Assembly: GCF_038784515.1 (NCBI RefSeq)
Contig: NZ_CP152376.1
Location: 4,402,001 to 4,466,000, forward strand
Direction of reading: 5' to 3'
DNA from: Rhodoferax sp. GW822-FHT02A01
GTDB taxonomy: Bacteria > Pseudomonadota > Gammaproteobacteria > Burkholderiales > Burkholderiaceae_C
Length of the DNA stretch: 64,000 nucleotides
Both the position numbers and the translations under genes were made by a program. A model generated the notes under the pieces. The model was not told the DNA's origin, ran no database searches, and was given only the letters and a program-made list of their open reading frames with translations. Positions 35,292 to 46,000 of this stretch are shown in pieces (the stretch's first letter is position 1; each line of letters opens with the position of its first letter).

Positions 35292-36920
35292 TCAGGTATT
35301 GGGCAGGCGGTAGTCCATCAGCATCTCGCGCAATTTGCTCTTTTGCATTTTGCCGGTGCCGCCCAAAGGAATGGCATCCACGAAAATCACGTCGTCCGGG
35401 ATCTGCCACTTGGCCGTCTTGCCCTCAAAGAAGGCCAGCAGTTCGTCGCGACTCACATCGGCGCCCTGTTTCTTCATCACCGCAATCACCGGCCGTTCGT
35501 CCCACTTGGGATGGCGCATGCCGATGCAGGCTGCCATGGCTACCGCCGGGTGCGCCATGGCAATGTTTTCGACGTCGATGGAGCTGATCCATTCGCCGCC
35601 GGACTTGATCACGTCCTTGCTGCGGTCGGTGATCTGCATATAGCCCTCGGGGTCAATCGTTGCCACATCGCCTGTGGGAAACCAGCCATCTACCAGCGGC
35701 GAGCCACCCTCGCCCTTGTAGTACTCGCTGATCACCCAGGGACCCTTGACCAGCAGGTCGCCGCAGGCCTTGCCGTCCCAGGGCAGCTCCTTGCCTTCGC
35801 CGTCCACGATTTTCATGTCCACGCCGAAGATGTTGCGGCCCTGCTTGAGTCGCAACTTCAGCTTTTCCTCGGGTGGCAGCGCCAGATGCTTGTTCTTGAG
35901 TGAGCAAACGGTGCCCAGGGGTGAAATTTCCGTCATGCCCCAGGCATGCAGCACTTCCACGCCATACACATCGTTGAACAGGTTAATCATGGCCGGCGGG
36001 CAGGCCGAGCCACCGATCACGGTGCGCTTGAGGGTGGAAAAACGCACGTTGGCTGACTGCACGTGCGACAGCAGCATCTGCCAGACCGTGGGCACGCCAG
36101 CAGCGAAGTTGACCTTTTCGGACTCGATGAGCTCATAGATGGACTTTCCATCCATGGCCGGACCGGGAAACACCAGCTTGGCACCGTTCATGGTTCCAGA
36201 GTACGGCAAGCCCCAGGCATTGACGTGGAACATCGGTACCACTGGCAAGATGGAGTCCCGGGCACTCACGTTGAGTCCGTCCGGCAAGGCACTCGAATAA
36301 GCATGGAGCACGGTGGAGCGATGGCTGTACAACGCGCCCTTGGGGTTGCCCGTGGTACCGCTGGTGTAACACATGCTGGAGGCACAGTTCTCGTCAAAAT
36401 CAGGCCAGTCATAGGTACTGGACTCGCGCCCAATCCAGCTCTCATAGCTGATCAGTCCGGGCACACCGCTGTCCGCCGGCAGTTTGCTTTCGTCACACAG
36501 GGCGACAAAATGCTTGATGGTGGGGCAACGGCTGTGCACGGCCTGCACGATGGGCAGAAAGGTCATATCGAAGCACAGCACTTGGTCTTCGGCATGGTTG
36601 ACGATCCAGACGATCTGGTCCGGGTGCAGGCGCGGGTTGAGCGTGTGCACCACGCGCCCGGAGCCACTCACACCGAAATACAGCTCCAGGTGGCGGTAAC
36701 CATTCCACGCCAGCGTGGCAACCCGGTCACCAAAACCGAGGTTCCAGCGGTCCAGCGCATTGGCCACCTGGCGCGAGCGCGCTGCCACCTGTTTGTAATT
36801 GGAGCGGTGGATATCGCCCTCCACACGGCGGGAAATTACCTCGGAATCGCCGTGGTTGCGGGCCGCAAATTCGATCAGGGAAGAAATGAGAAGTTGCTGA
36901 CTTTGCATTAATCCAAGCAT
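35292..36920 (-). CDS. Long-chain acyl-CoA ligase (AMP-binding enzyme)
   Basis: A 542-aa ANL-superfamily ligase that activates fatty acids to acyl-CoA with ATP. Motifs: P-loop 'YTSGTTGNPKG' (about 180-190), 'GWFPTGDVATIDPEGYMQITDRSKDVIKSGGEWIS' region (A5-A8), and the C-terminal Lys in 'GGTGKMQKSKLR'. I chose ATG 36920 (MLGLMQSQQ), preceded by GGAGA; ten extra codons upstream have no ribosome-binding site. It feeds the beta-oxidation genes downstream, but a 115-bp gap with an operator suggests partly separate control. Confidence 0.94.
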   Translation of the reverse strand: MLGLMQSQQLLISSLIEFAARNHGDSEVISRRVEGDIHRSNYKQVAARSRQVANALDRWNLGFGDRVATLAWNGYRHLELYFGVSGSGRVVHTLNPRLHPDQIVWIVNHAEDQVLCFDMTFLPIVQAVHSRCPTIKHFVALCDESKLPADSGVPGLISYESWIGRESSTYDWPDFDENCASSMCYTSGTTGNPKGALYSHRSTVLHAYSSALPDGLNVSARDSILPVVPMFHVNAWGLPYSGTMNGAKLVFPGPAMDGKSIYELIESEKVNFAAGVPTVWQMLLSHVQSANVRFSTLKRTVIGGSACPPAMINLFNDVYGVEVLHAWGMTEISPLGTVCSLKNKHLALPPEEKLKLRLKQGRNIFGVDMKIVDGEGKELPWDGKACGDLLVKGPWVISEYYKGEGGSPLVDGWFPTGDVATIDPEGYMQITDRSKDVIKSGGEWISSIDVENIAMAHPAVAMAACIGMRHPKWDERPVIAVMKKQGADVSRDELLAFFEGKTAKWQIPDDVIFVDAIPLGGTGKMQKSKLREMLMDYRLPNT

Positions 36921-37010
36921 GGGTAGTCTCCGTGATTTTTGTGATGTCATAGTACCCGTAGCAAAGCCCCAGAAACCCGGGGAGTTAGCCCTCTAAGGGA
37001 GAATCCCTAG

Positions 37011-38492
37011 ATGCCCTTCCCGCCCGCTCCTCCTGTGCTCGACCACGGCCTTTCCTGGCAACACCATTTTGCCGCCTTGGGCGAGCGCTTTTACGTTCCC
37101 ATGCAATCAGCGCCCATGCCCGCTCCTTACTGGGTCGGACACAGTGCCGCCTTGGGCGCAGAACTGGGTCTGCCGCCGCAGTGGATGCACTCGGATTCGT
37201 GGTTGCAGGCGCTCTGTGGCAATGCCGAGCTTGAGGGGAGCAAGCCGCTGTCGTCGGTGTATAGCGGACACCAGTTTGGCGTCTGGGCCGGCCAATTGGG
37301 CGACGGGCGCGCCATTTTGCTGGGCGAAGCGGCAGGCATGGAGCTGCAACTCAAAGGAGCCGGGCTGACGCCCTTCTCGCGCATGGGAGACGGCCGAGCC
37401 GTCCTGCGCAGCAGCATCCGCGAGTTCTTGTGCAGCGAAGCCATGCATGGCCTGGGCATTCCGACCACGCGCGCACTCAGCGTGGTGGGGTCGGACATGC
37501 CGGTGCGCCGCGAGACCATGGAAACAGCAGCGGTGGTCACCCGTGTTGCGCCCAGCTTCATCCGCTTTGGCCATTTTGAACATTTCTGCCACAGCAACCA
37601 GCACGAAGCACTGAAGGTCCTAGCCGACTACGTCATAGACCGGTACTACCCCGCTTGCCGAGGTGACTCCCGTTGGGGCGGCAACCCCTATATTGCCTTC
37701 GTAGCCGCAGTGACCGAGCGCACGGCACATATGGTGGCGCACTGGCAATCGGTGGGGTTCTGCCATGGGGTCATGAACACCGACAACATGAGTATTCTGG
37801 GTTTGACGATTGACTACGGGCCGTTCCAGTTCATGGATGGCTACAACCCGGCCCACATCTGCAACCACTCAGATCAAGAGGGGCGCTACGCATTCCGCAA
37901 GCAGCCCCAGATTGCTTATTGGAACCTGTTCTGCCTGGGTCAGGCCATGGTTCCCCTGGTCGAGGATCAACAGACGCTCATCGCCGCACTGGAGACCTTT
38001 CAAACCATCTACCCACGGGCTCTGGCACTGCGGTTTGCCGCCAAGCTGGGCCTGCCGGAAGGAACAGAGGCTCCAACAGAGCTACTGGAGTCCATCCTGC
38101 AACTGCTGGCCAGCGAATCCGTGGACTTCACCATCTTCTGGCGTCGGCTAAGCCATTGGACTGCTGCGCAGGACCCGGCCGATGCCTCCGTGCGGGATCT
38201 GTTCCTGAATCGGGACGGAATCGACGCGTGGCTGAGCAGCTTTGCAAATCTTCACACACCACCAGACCGGCAGTCTGCCTCGCGGCGTATGCTGCAAGTC
38301 AACCCCAAGTTCGTACTGCGCAATCATCTGGGTGAACTGGCAATCCGGGCGGCCCGGCAGAAAGATTTCGGTATGGTGGCCGATTTGCTGAAAGTTTTGC
38401 AGTCGCCCTGCGACGAACACCCAGAACATGCGGCTTTTGCCGACTTTCCGCCCGATTGGGCGCCCAGCATCGAAATCAGCTGCAGTTCCTGA
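37011..38492 (+). CDS. selO: Protein adenylyltransferase SelO
   Basis: A 493-aa SelO/YdiU pseudokinase-fold AMPylase that transfers AMP to Ser/Thr/Tyr of redox proteins. Conserved features include '[23 protein letters not shown]', '[33 protein letters not shown]' region (ion-pair and ATP-binding), and '[24 protein letters not shown]' with the metal-binding Asn and Asp. It ends 'ISCSS', the position where animal SelO carries selenocysteine and E. coli SelO a redox-active Cys. Leads selO-msrB-ispZ-bolA-ppiC. GGAGAA precedes the ATG. Confidence 0.95.
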   Translation: MPFPPAPPVLDHGLSWQHHFAALGERFYVPMQSAPMPAPYWVGHSAALGAELGLPPQWMHSDSWLQALCGNAELEGSKPLSSVYSGHQFGVWAGQLGDGRAILLGEAAGMELQLKGAGLTPFSRMGDGRAVLRSSIREFLCSEAMHGLGIPTTRALSVVGSDMPVRRETMETAAVVTRVAPSFIRFGHFEHFCHSNQHEALKVLADYVIDRYYPACRGDSRWGGNPYIAFVAAVTERTAHMVAHWQSVGFCHGVMNTDNMSILGLTIDYGPFQFMDGYNPAHICNHSDQEGRYAFRKQPQIAYWNLFCLGQAMVPLVEDQQTLIAALETFQTIYPRALALRFAAKLGLPEGTEAPTELLESILQLLASESVDFTIFWRRLSHWTAAQDPADASVRDLFLNRDGIDAWLSSFANLHTPPDRQSASRRMLQVNPKFVLRNHLGELAIRAARQKDFGMVADLLKVLQSPCDEHPEHAAFADFPPDWAPSIEISCSS

Positions 38493-38515
38493 ACCCGTAC
38501 AACCCGAGAACCGTC

Positions 38516-38926
38516 ATGACCTACAAAATCGAGAAAACCGCCGACGAATGGAAAGCCCTGCTCAAAGCCAAGGGCGCCGAGCCTTTGGCCTTTGACGTCA
38601 CCCGTAAGGAAGCCACGGAACGCGCACACACCGGGCGCTGGGCCAACAACAAGTCCAAGGGCATGTACCTTTGCATCTGCTGCGACAAGCCCTTGTTCGC
38701 GTCGGACGCAAAGTACGAGTCCGGCACCGGTTGGCCCAGCTACTTCCAGCCAGTTAGTCCTGACGCAATAGGTACACAGGAAGACGGTATGCTGTGGATG
38801 AAGCGAACCGAAGTGCACTGCGCCGATTGCGGTGCCCACCTGGGCCATGTATTCAACGACGGACCGGATCCTACCGGGCTGCGTTATTGCATGAACTCGG
38901 CTTCGCTACACTTCAAGCCTGAATGA
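38516..38926 (+). CDS. msrB: Peptide-methionine (R)-S-oxide reductase MsrB
   Basis: A 136-aa MsrB reducing methionine-R-sulfoxide in proteins. The structural zinc cysteines are CICC (about 47-50) and CADC (about 96-99); catalytic Cys is in '[11 protein letters not shown]' near the C-terminus. The start is ATG 38516 (MTYKIEKT); an in-frame ATG at 38456 lies within selO. It overlaps ispZ by 4 bp (ATGA). Confidence 0.96.
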   Translation: MTYKIEKTADEWKALLKAKGAEPLAFDVTRKEATERAHTGRWANNKSKGMYLCICCDKPLFASDAKYESGTGWPSYFQPVSPDAIGTQEDGMLWMKRTEVHCADCGAHLGHVFNDGPDPTGLRYCMNSASLHFKPE

Positions 38927-39477
38927 AAACACTGCTCGACTTTCTACCCTTTCTGCTTTTCTTCGGGGCTTTCAAGCTCTTTGACATTTACGTTGGCACG
39001 GCGGTACTGATGGCAGCTACCGCGTTGCAGATGTTTGTGGTGTACCGCATGGACGGCCGTTTGCAGACCATGCAGAAGATCACGTTGCTGCTGGTCTTGG
39101 TCTTTGGTACTCTGACGCTGGCACTGCATGACGAGCGCTTCATCAAGTGGAAGCCCACGGTGTTGTATGCCGCCATGTCCATTGCGTTGGCCGTTGCGCT
39201 CTGGGGCATGGGCAAGAACGTTCTGAAGCTGATGTTGGGCGGCCAATTGGAGCTGCCTGACCGCATCTGGCACCGCCTCACCATCGCCTGGGTAGGCTAC
39301 ACGGCCTTCATGGCAGCCATCAATGCCTATGTGGTGCTGTACTACAGCACGGAGGCCTGGGTGAGTTTCAAGGTGTGGGGCTATGTGTTTCCACTCACCT
39401 TCCTCATTGCGCAGGGCTTCTATATCGCGCCCCATATCAAGAGTGGCGACGTTCCGCACGACGGGGCTTCCCAATGA
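38923..39477 (+). CDS. ispZ: Inner membrane septation protein A (YciB/IspZ)
   Basis: A 184-aa polytopic membrane protein with five hydrophobic helices and the family start '[27 protein letters not shown]'. YciB interacts with elongation/division proteins and helps envelope integrity. Overlaps the msrB stop and the bolA start by 4 bp each. Confidence 0.95.
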   Translation: MKTLLDFLPFLLFFGAFKLFDIYVGTAVLMAATALQMFVVYRMDGRLQTMQKITLLLVLVFGTLTLALHDERFIKWKPTVLYAAMSIALAVALWGMGKNVLKLMLGGQLELPDRIWHRLTIAWVGYTAFMAAINAYVVLYYSTEAWVSFKVWGYVFPLTFLIAQGFYIAPHIKSGDVPHDGASQ

Positions 39478-39749
39478 ATACTGCTTTGGAACCCACCGCG
39501 GCGCAAATGGAATCCTGCTTGCGTGAGCGCTTGCAGGCCCGTACGTTGGAAGTGCTGGATGAAAGCGCGCAGCACGCAGGCCATGCCGGGGCCAGCGCGA
39601 GCGGTGTGGGAACCCATTTCAGGGTCCGCATAGCTTCACCCTTATTTACCGGCAAGTCACGCGTGGCGCGTCATCGCCTTGTGTATGATGCGCTGCAAGA
39701 ATTCATGGCTGCGGGAGTACACGCTTTGGCCATAGAAACCTTAGATTGA
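39474..39749 (+). CDS. BolA-family protein
   Basis: A 91-aa BolA/IbaG-like protein. '[31 protein letters not shown]' is the BolA helix-turn-helix-like core with the conserved 'HRLVYDAL'. BolA proteins pair with monothiol glutaredoxins in [2Fe-2S] trafficking and affect cell shape genes. The ATG at 39474 overlaps the ispZ stop. It precedes a periplasmic PPIase, an order common in Burkholderiales. Confidence 0.93.
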   Translation: MNTALEPTAAQMESCLRERLQARTLEVLDESAQHAGHAGASASGVGTHFRVRIASPLFTGKSRVARHRLVYDALQEFMAAGVHALAIETLD

Positions 39750-39764
39750 TCACCAGGAAACCAC

Positions 39765-40550
39765 ATGAAGAAGCAAATTTTCTCGGCTCTGGCCCTTGCG
39801 GCCGCCATTGGAGCCATGTCGGGCGCAGCCTTGGCCCAAAACGTAGCCATCGTGAATGGCGTTGCCATTCCCAAGGAGCGCATCGATGCGTTGGCCCAGC
39901 AGGTGGCCCGCTCCGGACGCCAGATCACCCCTGAAATGCAGGGTCAGCTGCGTGATGAAGTCATCGCCCGCGAAATTTTTGCCCAGGAAGCCCACAACAA
40001 GGGCCTGGACGCCACCGACGACTACAAGAACCAGATCGAACTGACCAAGCAGTCCATCCTGATTCGTGAGCTGTTTACCGACTTCCAGAAGAACAATGCC
40101 GTTTCGGACGAAGAAGCCAAGGCCGAGTACGACAAGTTCGCTTCCGCCAATGCAGGCAAGGAATACAAGGCCCGCCACATTCTGGTGGAAAAGGAAGCTG
40201 ATGCAGTGGACATCATTTCCAAAATCAAGAAGGGCGCCAAGTTTGAAGACTTGGCCAAGAAGCTGTCCAAAGACCCAGGCTCCGGTGCCAAGGGTGGCGA
40301 TCTGGATTGGGCCAATCCTGGTAACTACGTAAAGGAATTCTCTGAAGCGCTGGTGGCCCTGCAAAAAGGCAAGATGACTGAAAAACCGGTTAAGAGCCAG
40401 TTCGGCTATCACATCATCCGCCTGGACGATGTCCGCGATGCACAGCTGCCCAAATTTGAGGACGTCAAGCCGCAGATTGCCCAGCAATTGCTGCAACAGA
40501 AGATGGCCAAATACCAGGAAGAACTGCGCGCCAAGGCCAAGATCGAGTAA
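39765..40550 (+). CDS. Periplasmic parvulin-type peptidyl-prolyl isomerase
   Basis: A 261-aa exported PPIase: signal peptide 1-24 (GAALA-Q), a SurA-like N-terminal chaperone segment (about 25-135), and a parvulin domain (about 135-235) with 'ARHILVEKEADA', 'FEDLAKKLSKDPGSGAKGGDLDW' and 'FGYHIIRLDD'. It assists outer-membrane protein folding. AGGAAA precedes the ATG. It is the last gene of the selO operon, followed by a perfect terminator. Confidence 0.95.
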   Translation: MKKQIFSALALAAAIGAMSGAALAQNVAIVNGVAIPKERIDALAQQVARSGRQITPEMQGQLRDEVIAREIFAQEAHNKGLDATDDYKNQIELTKQSILIRELFTDFQKNNAVSDEEAKAEYDKFASANAGKEYKARHILVEKEADAVDIISKIKKGAKFEDLAKKLSKDPGSGAKGGDLDWANPGNYVKEFSEALVALQKGKMTEKPVKSQFGYHIIRLDDVRDAQLPKFEDVKPQIAQQLLQQKMAKYQEELRAKAKIE

Positions 40551-40570
40551 GGCGTACATCCCTCTCCAAC

Positions 40571-40600
40571 AAAAAAACGCGGCCAAGGCCGCGTTTTTTT
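40571..40600 (+). terminator. Bidirectional intrinsic terminator
   Basis: A7-CGCGGCC-AA-GGCCGCG-T7: a perfect 14-bp arm palindrome with 2-nt loop. It ends the selO-ppiC operon and, read on the other strand, the convergent hypothetical gene. Confidence 0.95.
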
Positions 40601-40623
40601 ATGCGCGCGGGTAAGTGCAGAAA

Positions 40624-40851
40624 CTATTGGAGGATTTGCTCCACAGCGGCCTTGGCTTCTTGCAGATCGGCAAAAAACCGGGTGGGCTGGGGCATGGCCT
40701 TGGGTAAATGGGCAGGTGGCGCCCAGAGCCGGCCATCGAGCCAGCTGGCGATACAACCGCCTATGTCTTTGGGCTTGAGCGTGCACACCGGAATGCCATC
40801 CAGTGATGCGGTCCAAACTGAGGGAGTTTCCTCCCAGTGCAGATTTACCAT
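40624..40851 (-). CDS. Hypothetical protein (75 aa)
   Basis: A 75-aa soluble protein, 'MVNLHWEETPSVWTASLDGIPVCTLKP...'. It has two cysteines and several Trp residues; no family recognised. Start choices are ATG 40851 (GGGGG about 9 nt upstream), 40890 or 40998; the first is preferred because the longer forms run into the rlhA promoter. It faces the terminator at 40571-40600, which supports a real transcript. Confidence 0.6.
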   Translation of the reverse strand: MVNLHWEETPSVWTASLDGIPVCTLKPKDIGGCIASWLDGRLWAPPAHLPKAMPQPTRFFADLQEAKAAVEQILQ

Positions 40852-40982
40852 AGTTGTCAACCCCCAAAGCAATGTGTTTATGTGAGGCATTCTAGGTCCA
40901 TCAGCTAGGCTGAACTGCGCGGCAGTGGCCGTGGCCTGGAAAATGCGCCTGGCGGCCACAAGCGCGCTGGCACCATGACTGG

Positions 40983-40988
40983 GATAAT
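40983..40988 (+). promoter_or_regulatory. Extended -10 of rlhA, predicted leaderless
   Basis: TGGGATAAT (TG at 40980-40981) matches an extended -10 and is followed by eight bases (CACGCCCC) without Shine-Dalgarno before the ATG at 40997. Confidence 0.4.
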
Positions 40989-40996
40989 CACGCCCC

Positions 40997-43018
40997 ATGT
41001 CGTTATTAGATTACCAACTGGAACTGCTGGCTCCCGCGCGCAGCCTGGACATTGGCTTGGAGGCCGTGAACCACGGAGCCGACGCCGTGTACATCGGCGG
41101 TCCATCGTTTGGCGCGCGTTCCAGCGCCGACAACAGCGTCAGTGACATTGCCAAGCTGGTCAGCCACGCCCATCGCTTCAACAGCCGCATCTTCGTCACC
41201 CTCAACACCATATTGCGCGATGACGAACTGGAGCCTGCGCGCAAGCTGGCCTGGCAGCTGTACGACGCAGGCGTGGATGCGCTCATCATCCAGGATATGG
41301 GGCTGCTCGAAATCGATATGCCGCCCATCCAGCTGCATGCCAGTACCCAGACCGATATCCGTACACCGGAAAAGGCGCGCTTCCTGCAGGACGCCGGCCT
41401 GTCGCAAATCGTGCTGGCACGCGAGCTCACGCTCAAGGACATCGCCGCCATTCGCGCCGCCACGGATCCGCAGCGCTGCACCCTGGAGTTTTTTGTGCAC
41501 GGCGCATTGTGCGTTGCCTACAGCGGCCAGTGCTACATCAGCGCGGCGCACACCGGACGCAGCGCCAACCGGGGCGAATGCAGCCAGGCCTGCCGCCTGC
41601 CCTACCAGGTGGTGGACTCCAAAGGCCGCTTTGTGGCGCACGACAAGCATGTGCTCTCCATGAAAGACAACAACCAGAGCGCCAATCTGGCCGCTTTGGT
41701 GGATGCCGGGGTACGCAGCTTCAAGATCGAGGGGCGCTACAAGGACATGGGCTATGTGAAGAACATCACCGCCCACTACCGCAAGCTGCTGGACGAACTG
41801 ATTGAAAACCGTCAGGGAGGTGATCAGCCGCTGGCCCGATCCAGCAGCGGAACCACGACCTTTACCTTCACGCCGGACCCGGACCAGAATTTCAACCGTG
41901 AATTCACCGACTACTTTGTCAATGGCCGTCAGGAAACCATTGGTGCCTTCGACAGCCCCAAGAACCCCGGCCAGCCGATAGGCTACATCACCCAGGTCGG
42001 CCCCAACTGGGTGGATCTGGAACTGGATGACCGCTCCATGGCCCTGCACAATGGCGATGGACTGTGCTACTACGACCTGCAAAAGGAGCTGGTGGGTCTG
42101 GCCGTGAACCGCGTCGAGGCCATCAGCCCGGCCAAGGGCAAATGGCGCGTCTTTCCCAAGGATGCCGTTGCCGGATTGAAAGACCTGCGCAAAGGCACCC
42201 AAGTCAACCGCAACCGCGATGTGCACTGGACGCGGGTGCTGGAGAAGAAGTCCAGCGACCGGCGCATCGGCGTGTGGTTCCAGCTGAGCGAAACGTCCGA
42301 AGGTGTGCGGCTGACCCTTACGGATGAAGATGGCCACACAGCTAGCGCCGATACGCCCTTGCAACGCCAGTTGGCAAAGGACGGGCTTGTCGCGCAGCAG
42401 GCACTGCATGACAACCTGAGCCGCATGGGCAACACCATTTACCAGGCGCTGGATGTGTCGGTGGAATTCAGCCAACCCTGGTTTGTGCCCTCCTCCACCT
42501 TGAACGCCTTGCGTCGCGATGCGGTGGAACGTCTGGAAGCCGCCCGTCTGGCTGCCTTCACGCGGCTACCACGTGCGCTGGCAGTGGAGCCACCAGTGCC
42601 CTTCCCGGAAGACACGCTGAGTTATCTGGGCAATGTATTCAATCAGGCGGCACATCGGTTCTACGAGCGCCACGGCGTCAAGGTCATTGCACCGGCCTAC
42701 GAGGCCATCGAAGAACTGGGCGAAGTCAGTCTGATGATCACCAAGCACTGCGTGCGTTTTTCACTCAGCCTGTGCCCCAAGCAGGCCAAGGGCGTGACCG
42801 GCGTGCAAGGCCAGGTGAAAGCCGAGCCGCTGCAACTCATCAATGGCAAGGAGAAGCTCACCCTGCGCTTTGACTGCAGGCCCTGCGAAATGCATGTGGT
42901 GGGCAAGATGAAAACCGCGGTGGCGCGGCAGTCACGCGAAGAACTCGCCCAAGCCGCTACTGAGCAGCCGCTGAAGTTCTACAAACAGCGGCCGTCAGCA
43001 ACGGAATTCGGTCACTGA
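40997..43018 (+). CDS. rlhA: 23S rRNA 5-hydroxycytidine synthase RlhA-like peptidase U32 family protein
   Basis: A 673-aa U32-family protein. Length and architecture match E. coli RlhA (YdcP, about 650 aa), which hydroxylates C2501 of 23S rRNA, rather than the about 450-aa TrhP. The U32 core (about 1-290) has 'VYIGGPSFGARSSADN' and the conserved cysteines in 'GALCVAYSGQCYIS' and 'NRGECSQACRLPY' that bind an Fe-S cluster; a C-terminal extension (about 350-673) contains further cysteines ('CVRFSLSLCP', 'FDCRPCEMHV'). TrhP-like activity is the alternative. It converges on purL with a 1-bp gap. Confidence 0.82.
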   Translation: MSLLDYQLELLAPARSLDIGLEAVNHGADAVYIGGPSFGARSSADNSVSDIAKLVSHAHRFNSRIFVTLNTILRDDELEPARKLAWQLYDAGVDALIIQDMGLLEIDMPPIQLHASTQTDIRTPEKARFLQDAGLSQIVLARELTLKDIAAIRAATDPQRCTLEFFVHGALCVAYSGQCYISAAHTGRSANRGECSQACRLPYQVVDSKGRFVAHDKHVLSMKDNNQSANLAALVDAGVRSFKIEGRYKDMGYVKNITAHYRKLLDELIENRQGGDQPLARSSSGTTTFTFTPDPDQNFNREFTDYFVNGRQETIGAFDSPKNPGQPIGYITQVGPNWVDLELDDRSMALHNGDGLCYYDLQKELVGLAVNRVEAISPAKGKWRVFPKDAVAGLKDLRKGTQVNRNRDVHWTRVLEKKSSDRRIGVWFQLSETSEGVRLTLTDEDGHTASADTPLQRQLAKDGLVAQQALHDNLSRMGNTIYQALDVSVEFSQPWFVPSSTLNALRRDAVERLEAARLAAFTRLPRALAVEPPVPFPEDTLSYLGNVFNQAAHRFYERHGVKVIAPAYEAIEELGEVSLMITKHCVRFSLSLCPKQAKGVTGVQGQVKAEPLQLINGKEKLTLRFDCRPCEMHVVGKMKTAVARQSREELAQAATEQPLKFYKQRPSATEFGH

Positions 43019-43019
43019 A

Positions 43020-46000
43020 TCAACCGACCCACCTGCGGGCGTTGTGCCACAGCTGCATCCAGGGGCTGTGGGCGCTCTTGTCCAGGTCGGTCCAGCTCAT
43101 CTGGATATTGCGGAACACGCGCTCGGGGTGCGGCATCATGGCGGTGAAGCGGCCGTCGGCCGTGGTCACCGCAGTGAGGCCGGCGGGGCTGCCGTTCGGG
43201 TTGAACGGGTAGGTCTCGGTAGCAACACCGGTGTGGTCCACAAAGCGCATGGCCGCAATGGCCTTGGCTGCATTCCCGCGGTACTTGAAGTTGGCATAGC
43301 CTTCCCCGTGCGCTACGGCAATCGGCAGACGTGCACCCGCCATGTCCTTGAGGAACAGGCTGGGGCTCTCTAGCACTTCCACCAGAGACAGGCGTGCTTC
43401 AAAGCGCTCGCTCTGGTTGGTGGTGAAACGCGGCCAGTCCTGCGCACCGGGAATGATGTCGGCCAGCTCGGCAAACATCTGGCAACCGTTGCACACGCCC
43501 AGGCCGAACGTGTCGCCCCGGCCAAAAAAGGCCTGGAACTGGTCCGACAGCGCGTTGTTGAAGGTGATGGAGCGCGCCCAGCCGATGCCGGCACCCAGGG
43601 TGTCGCCATAGCTGAAGCCGCCGCAGGCCACCACGCCCTGGAAGTCGGCCAACTTGGCGCGCCCGGTCTGCAGATCAGTCATGTGGACATCGAAAGGGTC
43701 AAAGCCAGCCTCTGCGAAGGCATAGGCCATCTCCACATGGGAGTTCACGCCCTGCTCGCGCAGCACCGCCACCTTGGGGCGGTTCTTGAGCACGGCGGGA
43801 GCGCGTTCCAGCAGCCCTTGCAGCGATGCAGGGATATGGGTGTGCATGCCAGGGTCGGAAGCGAGTCCGGCAACGGCGTGCTCCGAGTCGGCGCAGACCG
43901 GGTTGTCGCGTTGCTGGCAGATCTTCCAGCTCACCGCGTCCCAGACCTGGTGCAGATCTGACAATGGCGCACTGAATATCGCCTTGGCGTCGCGCCAGAT
44001 CTGCAGCTCACCTTTGCCCGCATCGATTGCGCTCGACGCCGGACGGGTCTTACCCACAAAGTGGCTGAAGGCGGATAGGCCGTGCTCGCGCAGGGTCTGC
44101 ATGACTTCGCTGCGCTCGGCAGTGCGCACCTGCAGCACCACGCCCAACTCTTCATTGAAGAGCGCCTTGAGCGTGAGCTCGTCGCGGCGCACGCTGACCT
44201 GGCCTGCCCAGTTTTTGCTGTCGCCCACGTCCATGCGGCTGTCGCAGATGCCGTCGCCTTCCGTGACCAGCATGTCCACATTCAGGCTCACGCCCACATG
44301 GCCGGCAAATGCCATTTCGGCCACTGTGGCCAGCAGGCCACCATCGCCGCGGTCGTGGTAGGCCAGCAGCTGGCCTTTGGCGCGCAGGGCATTGACGGCG
44401 TTTACCAGATTCACCAGGTCTTGCGCCTGGTCCAGATCGGGCACGGTGTCGCCGCTCTGGTTGAGTATCTGCGCCAGGATGCTGGCCGCCATGCGGCTCT
44501 TGCCTCGGCCCAGATCGACCAACACCAGCGTCGTGTCTTCCGTGGCATTGAGCTGGGGAGTGAGCGTGCCGCGCACATCCGCCAGAGTGGCAAAGGCCGA
44601 GATGATGAGCGACACGGGCGAGGTCACTTTCTTGTCGCCATCGGCGGCCTTCCACTGCGTGCGCATGGACAAGGAATCCTTGCCCACGGGGATGGACACG
44701 CCTAGTGCCGGGCACAGTTCCAGCCCGACGGCCTTGACCGTTGCATACAGGGCTGCGTCTTCGCCGGGTTCACCGCAGGCGGCCATCCAGTTGGCCGAGA
44801 GCTTCACGCGGCTCAGTTCGATGGGGGCAGCCAGCAGGTTGGTAATGGCTTCGGCCACGGCCATGCGACCGGACGCTGGTGCGTTGAGCGCGGCCAGCGG
44901 TGTGCGCTCGCCCATGGACATGGCCTCACCGGCAAAGCCCTTGTAGTCGGCCAGGGTGACGGCGCAATCGGCCACCGGCACCTGCCAGGGGCCCACCATC
45001 TGGTCGCGGTGCGACAGACCACCCACGGTGCGGTCACCGATGGTGATCAGGAAGCGTTTGGAGGCCACAGTGGGGTGGGCCAACACATCGATGACGGCCT
45101 GCCGCAGCGTCACACCGCTCAGGTCCAGCGGCTGGGCGATGCGTGCAATGCTGGTCACATCGCGCTGCATCTTGGGTGGTTTGCCCAAGAGCACATTCAT
45201 GGGCATGTCCACCGGTGACTCTTTGCCTGCGTCCACCAATTCCAACTGGCGTTCTTCAGTTGCCACGCCCACCACCGCAAACGGGCAGCGTTCGCGTTCG
45301 CACAAGGCTTTGAACAGGTCCAGCGACTCGGGAGCGATGGCCAGCACATAGCGCTCCTGGCTCTCGTTGCACCAGATTTCCTTGGGCGCCATGCCGCTTT
45401 CTTCCAGGGGTACGGCGCGCAGATCAAAGCGGGCTCCACGACCGGCATCGTTGGTCAGTTCAGGGAAGGCGTTGGACAGGCCCCCCGCACCCACATCGTG
45501 GATGGCCAGGATAGGGTTGCCACGGCCATCGGGGCCGCCGTTCTGACCCAGTATCCAGCACTGGTTGATCACCTCTTGCGCACGGCGTTCGATTTCGGGG
45601 TTGCCGCGCTGCACCGAGTCAAAGTCCAGGTGCGCCGCGTTGGCCCCGGTGGCCATGGAGCTGGCCGCACTGCCGCCCATGCCGATACGCATGCCGGGCC
45701 CACCCAGCTGAATCAGGAGGCTGCCAGCGGGGAACTCCACCTTGTGGGTCTGGCTGGCGTCAATCACACCCAGCCCGCCCGCAATCATGATGGGCTTGTG
45801 GTAGCCGCGCTGCAGACTGTCCTGGTCGGTCGTCACGGTCTGCTCGTATTCGCGGAAGTAGCCCAGCAGGTTGGGTCGGCCAAACTCGTTGTTGAACGCA
45901 GCACCGCCCAAGGGCCCTTCGATCATGATCTGCAACGGGCTGGCGATGTGCTCGGGCTTGCCTTCGGCCTGGTCCGACCAGCCGCCCCAGAGTTTGGAAA

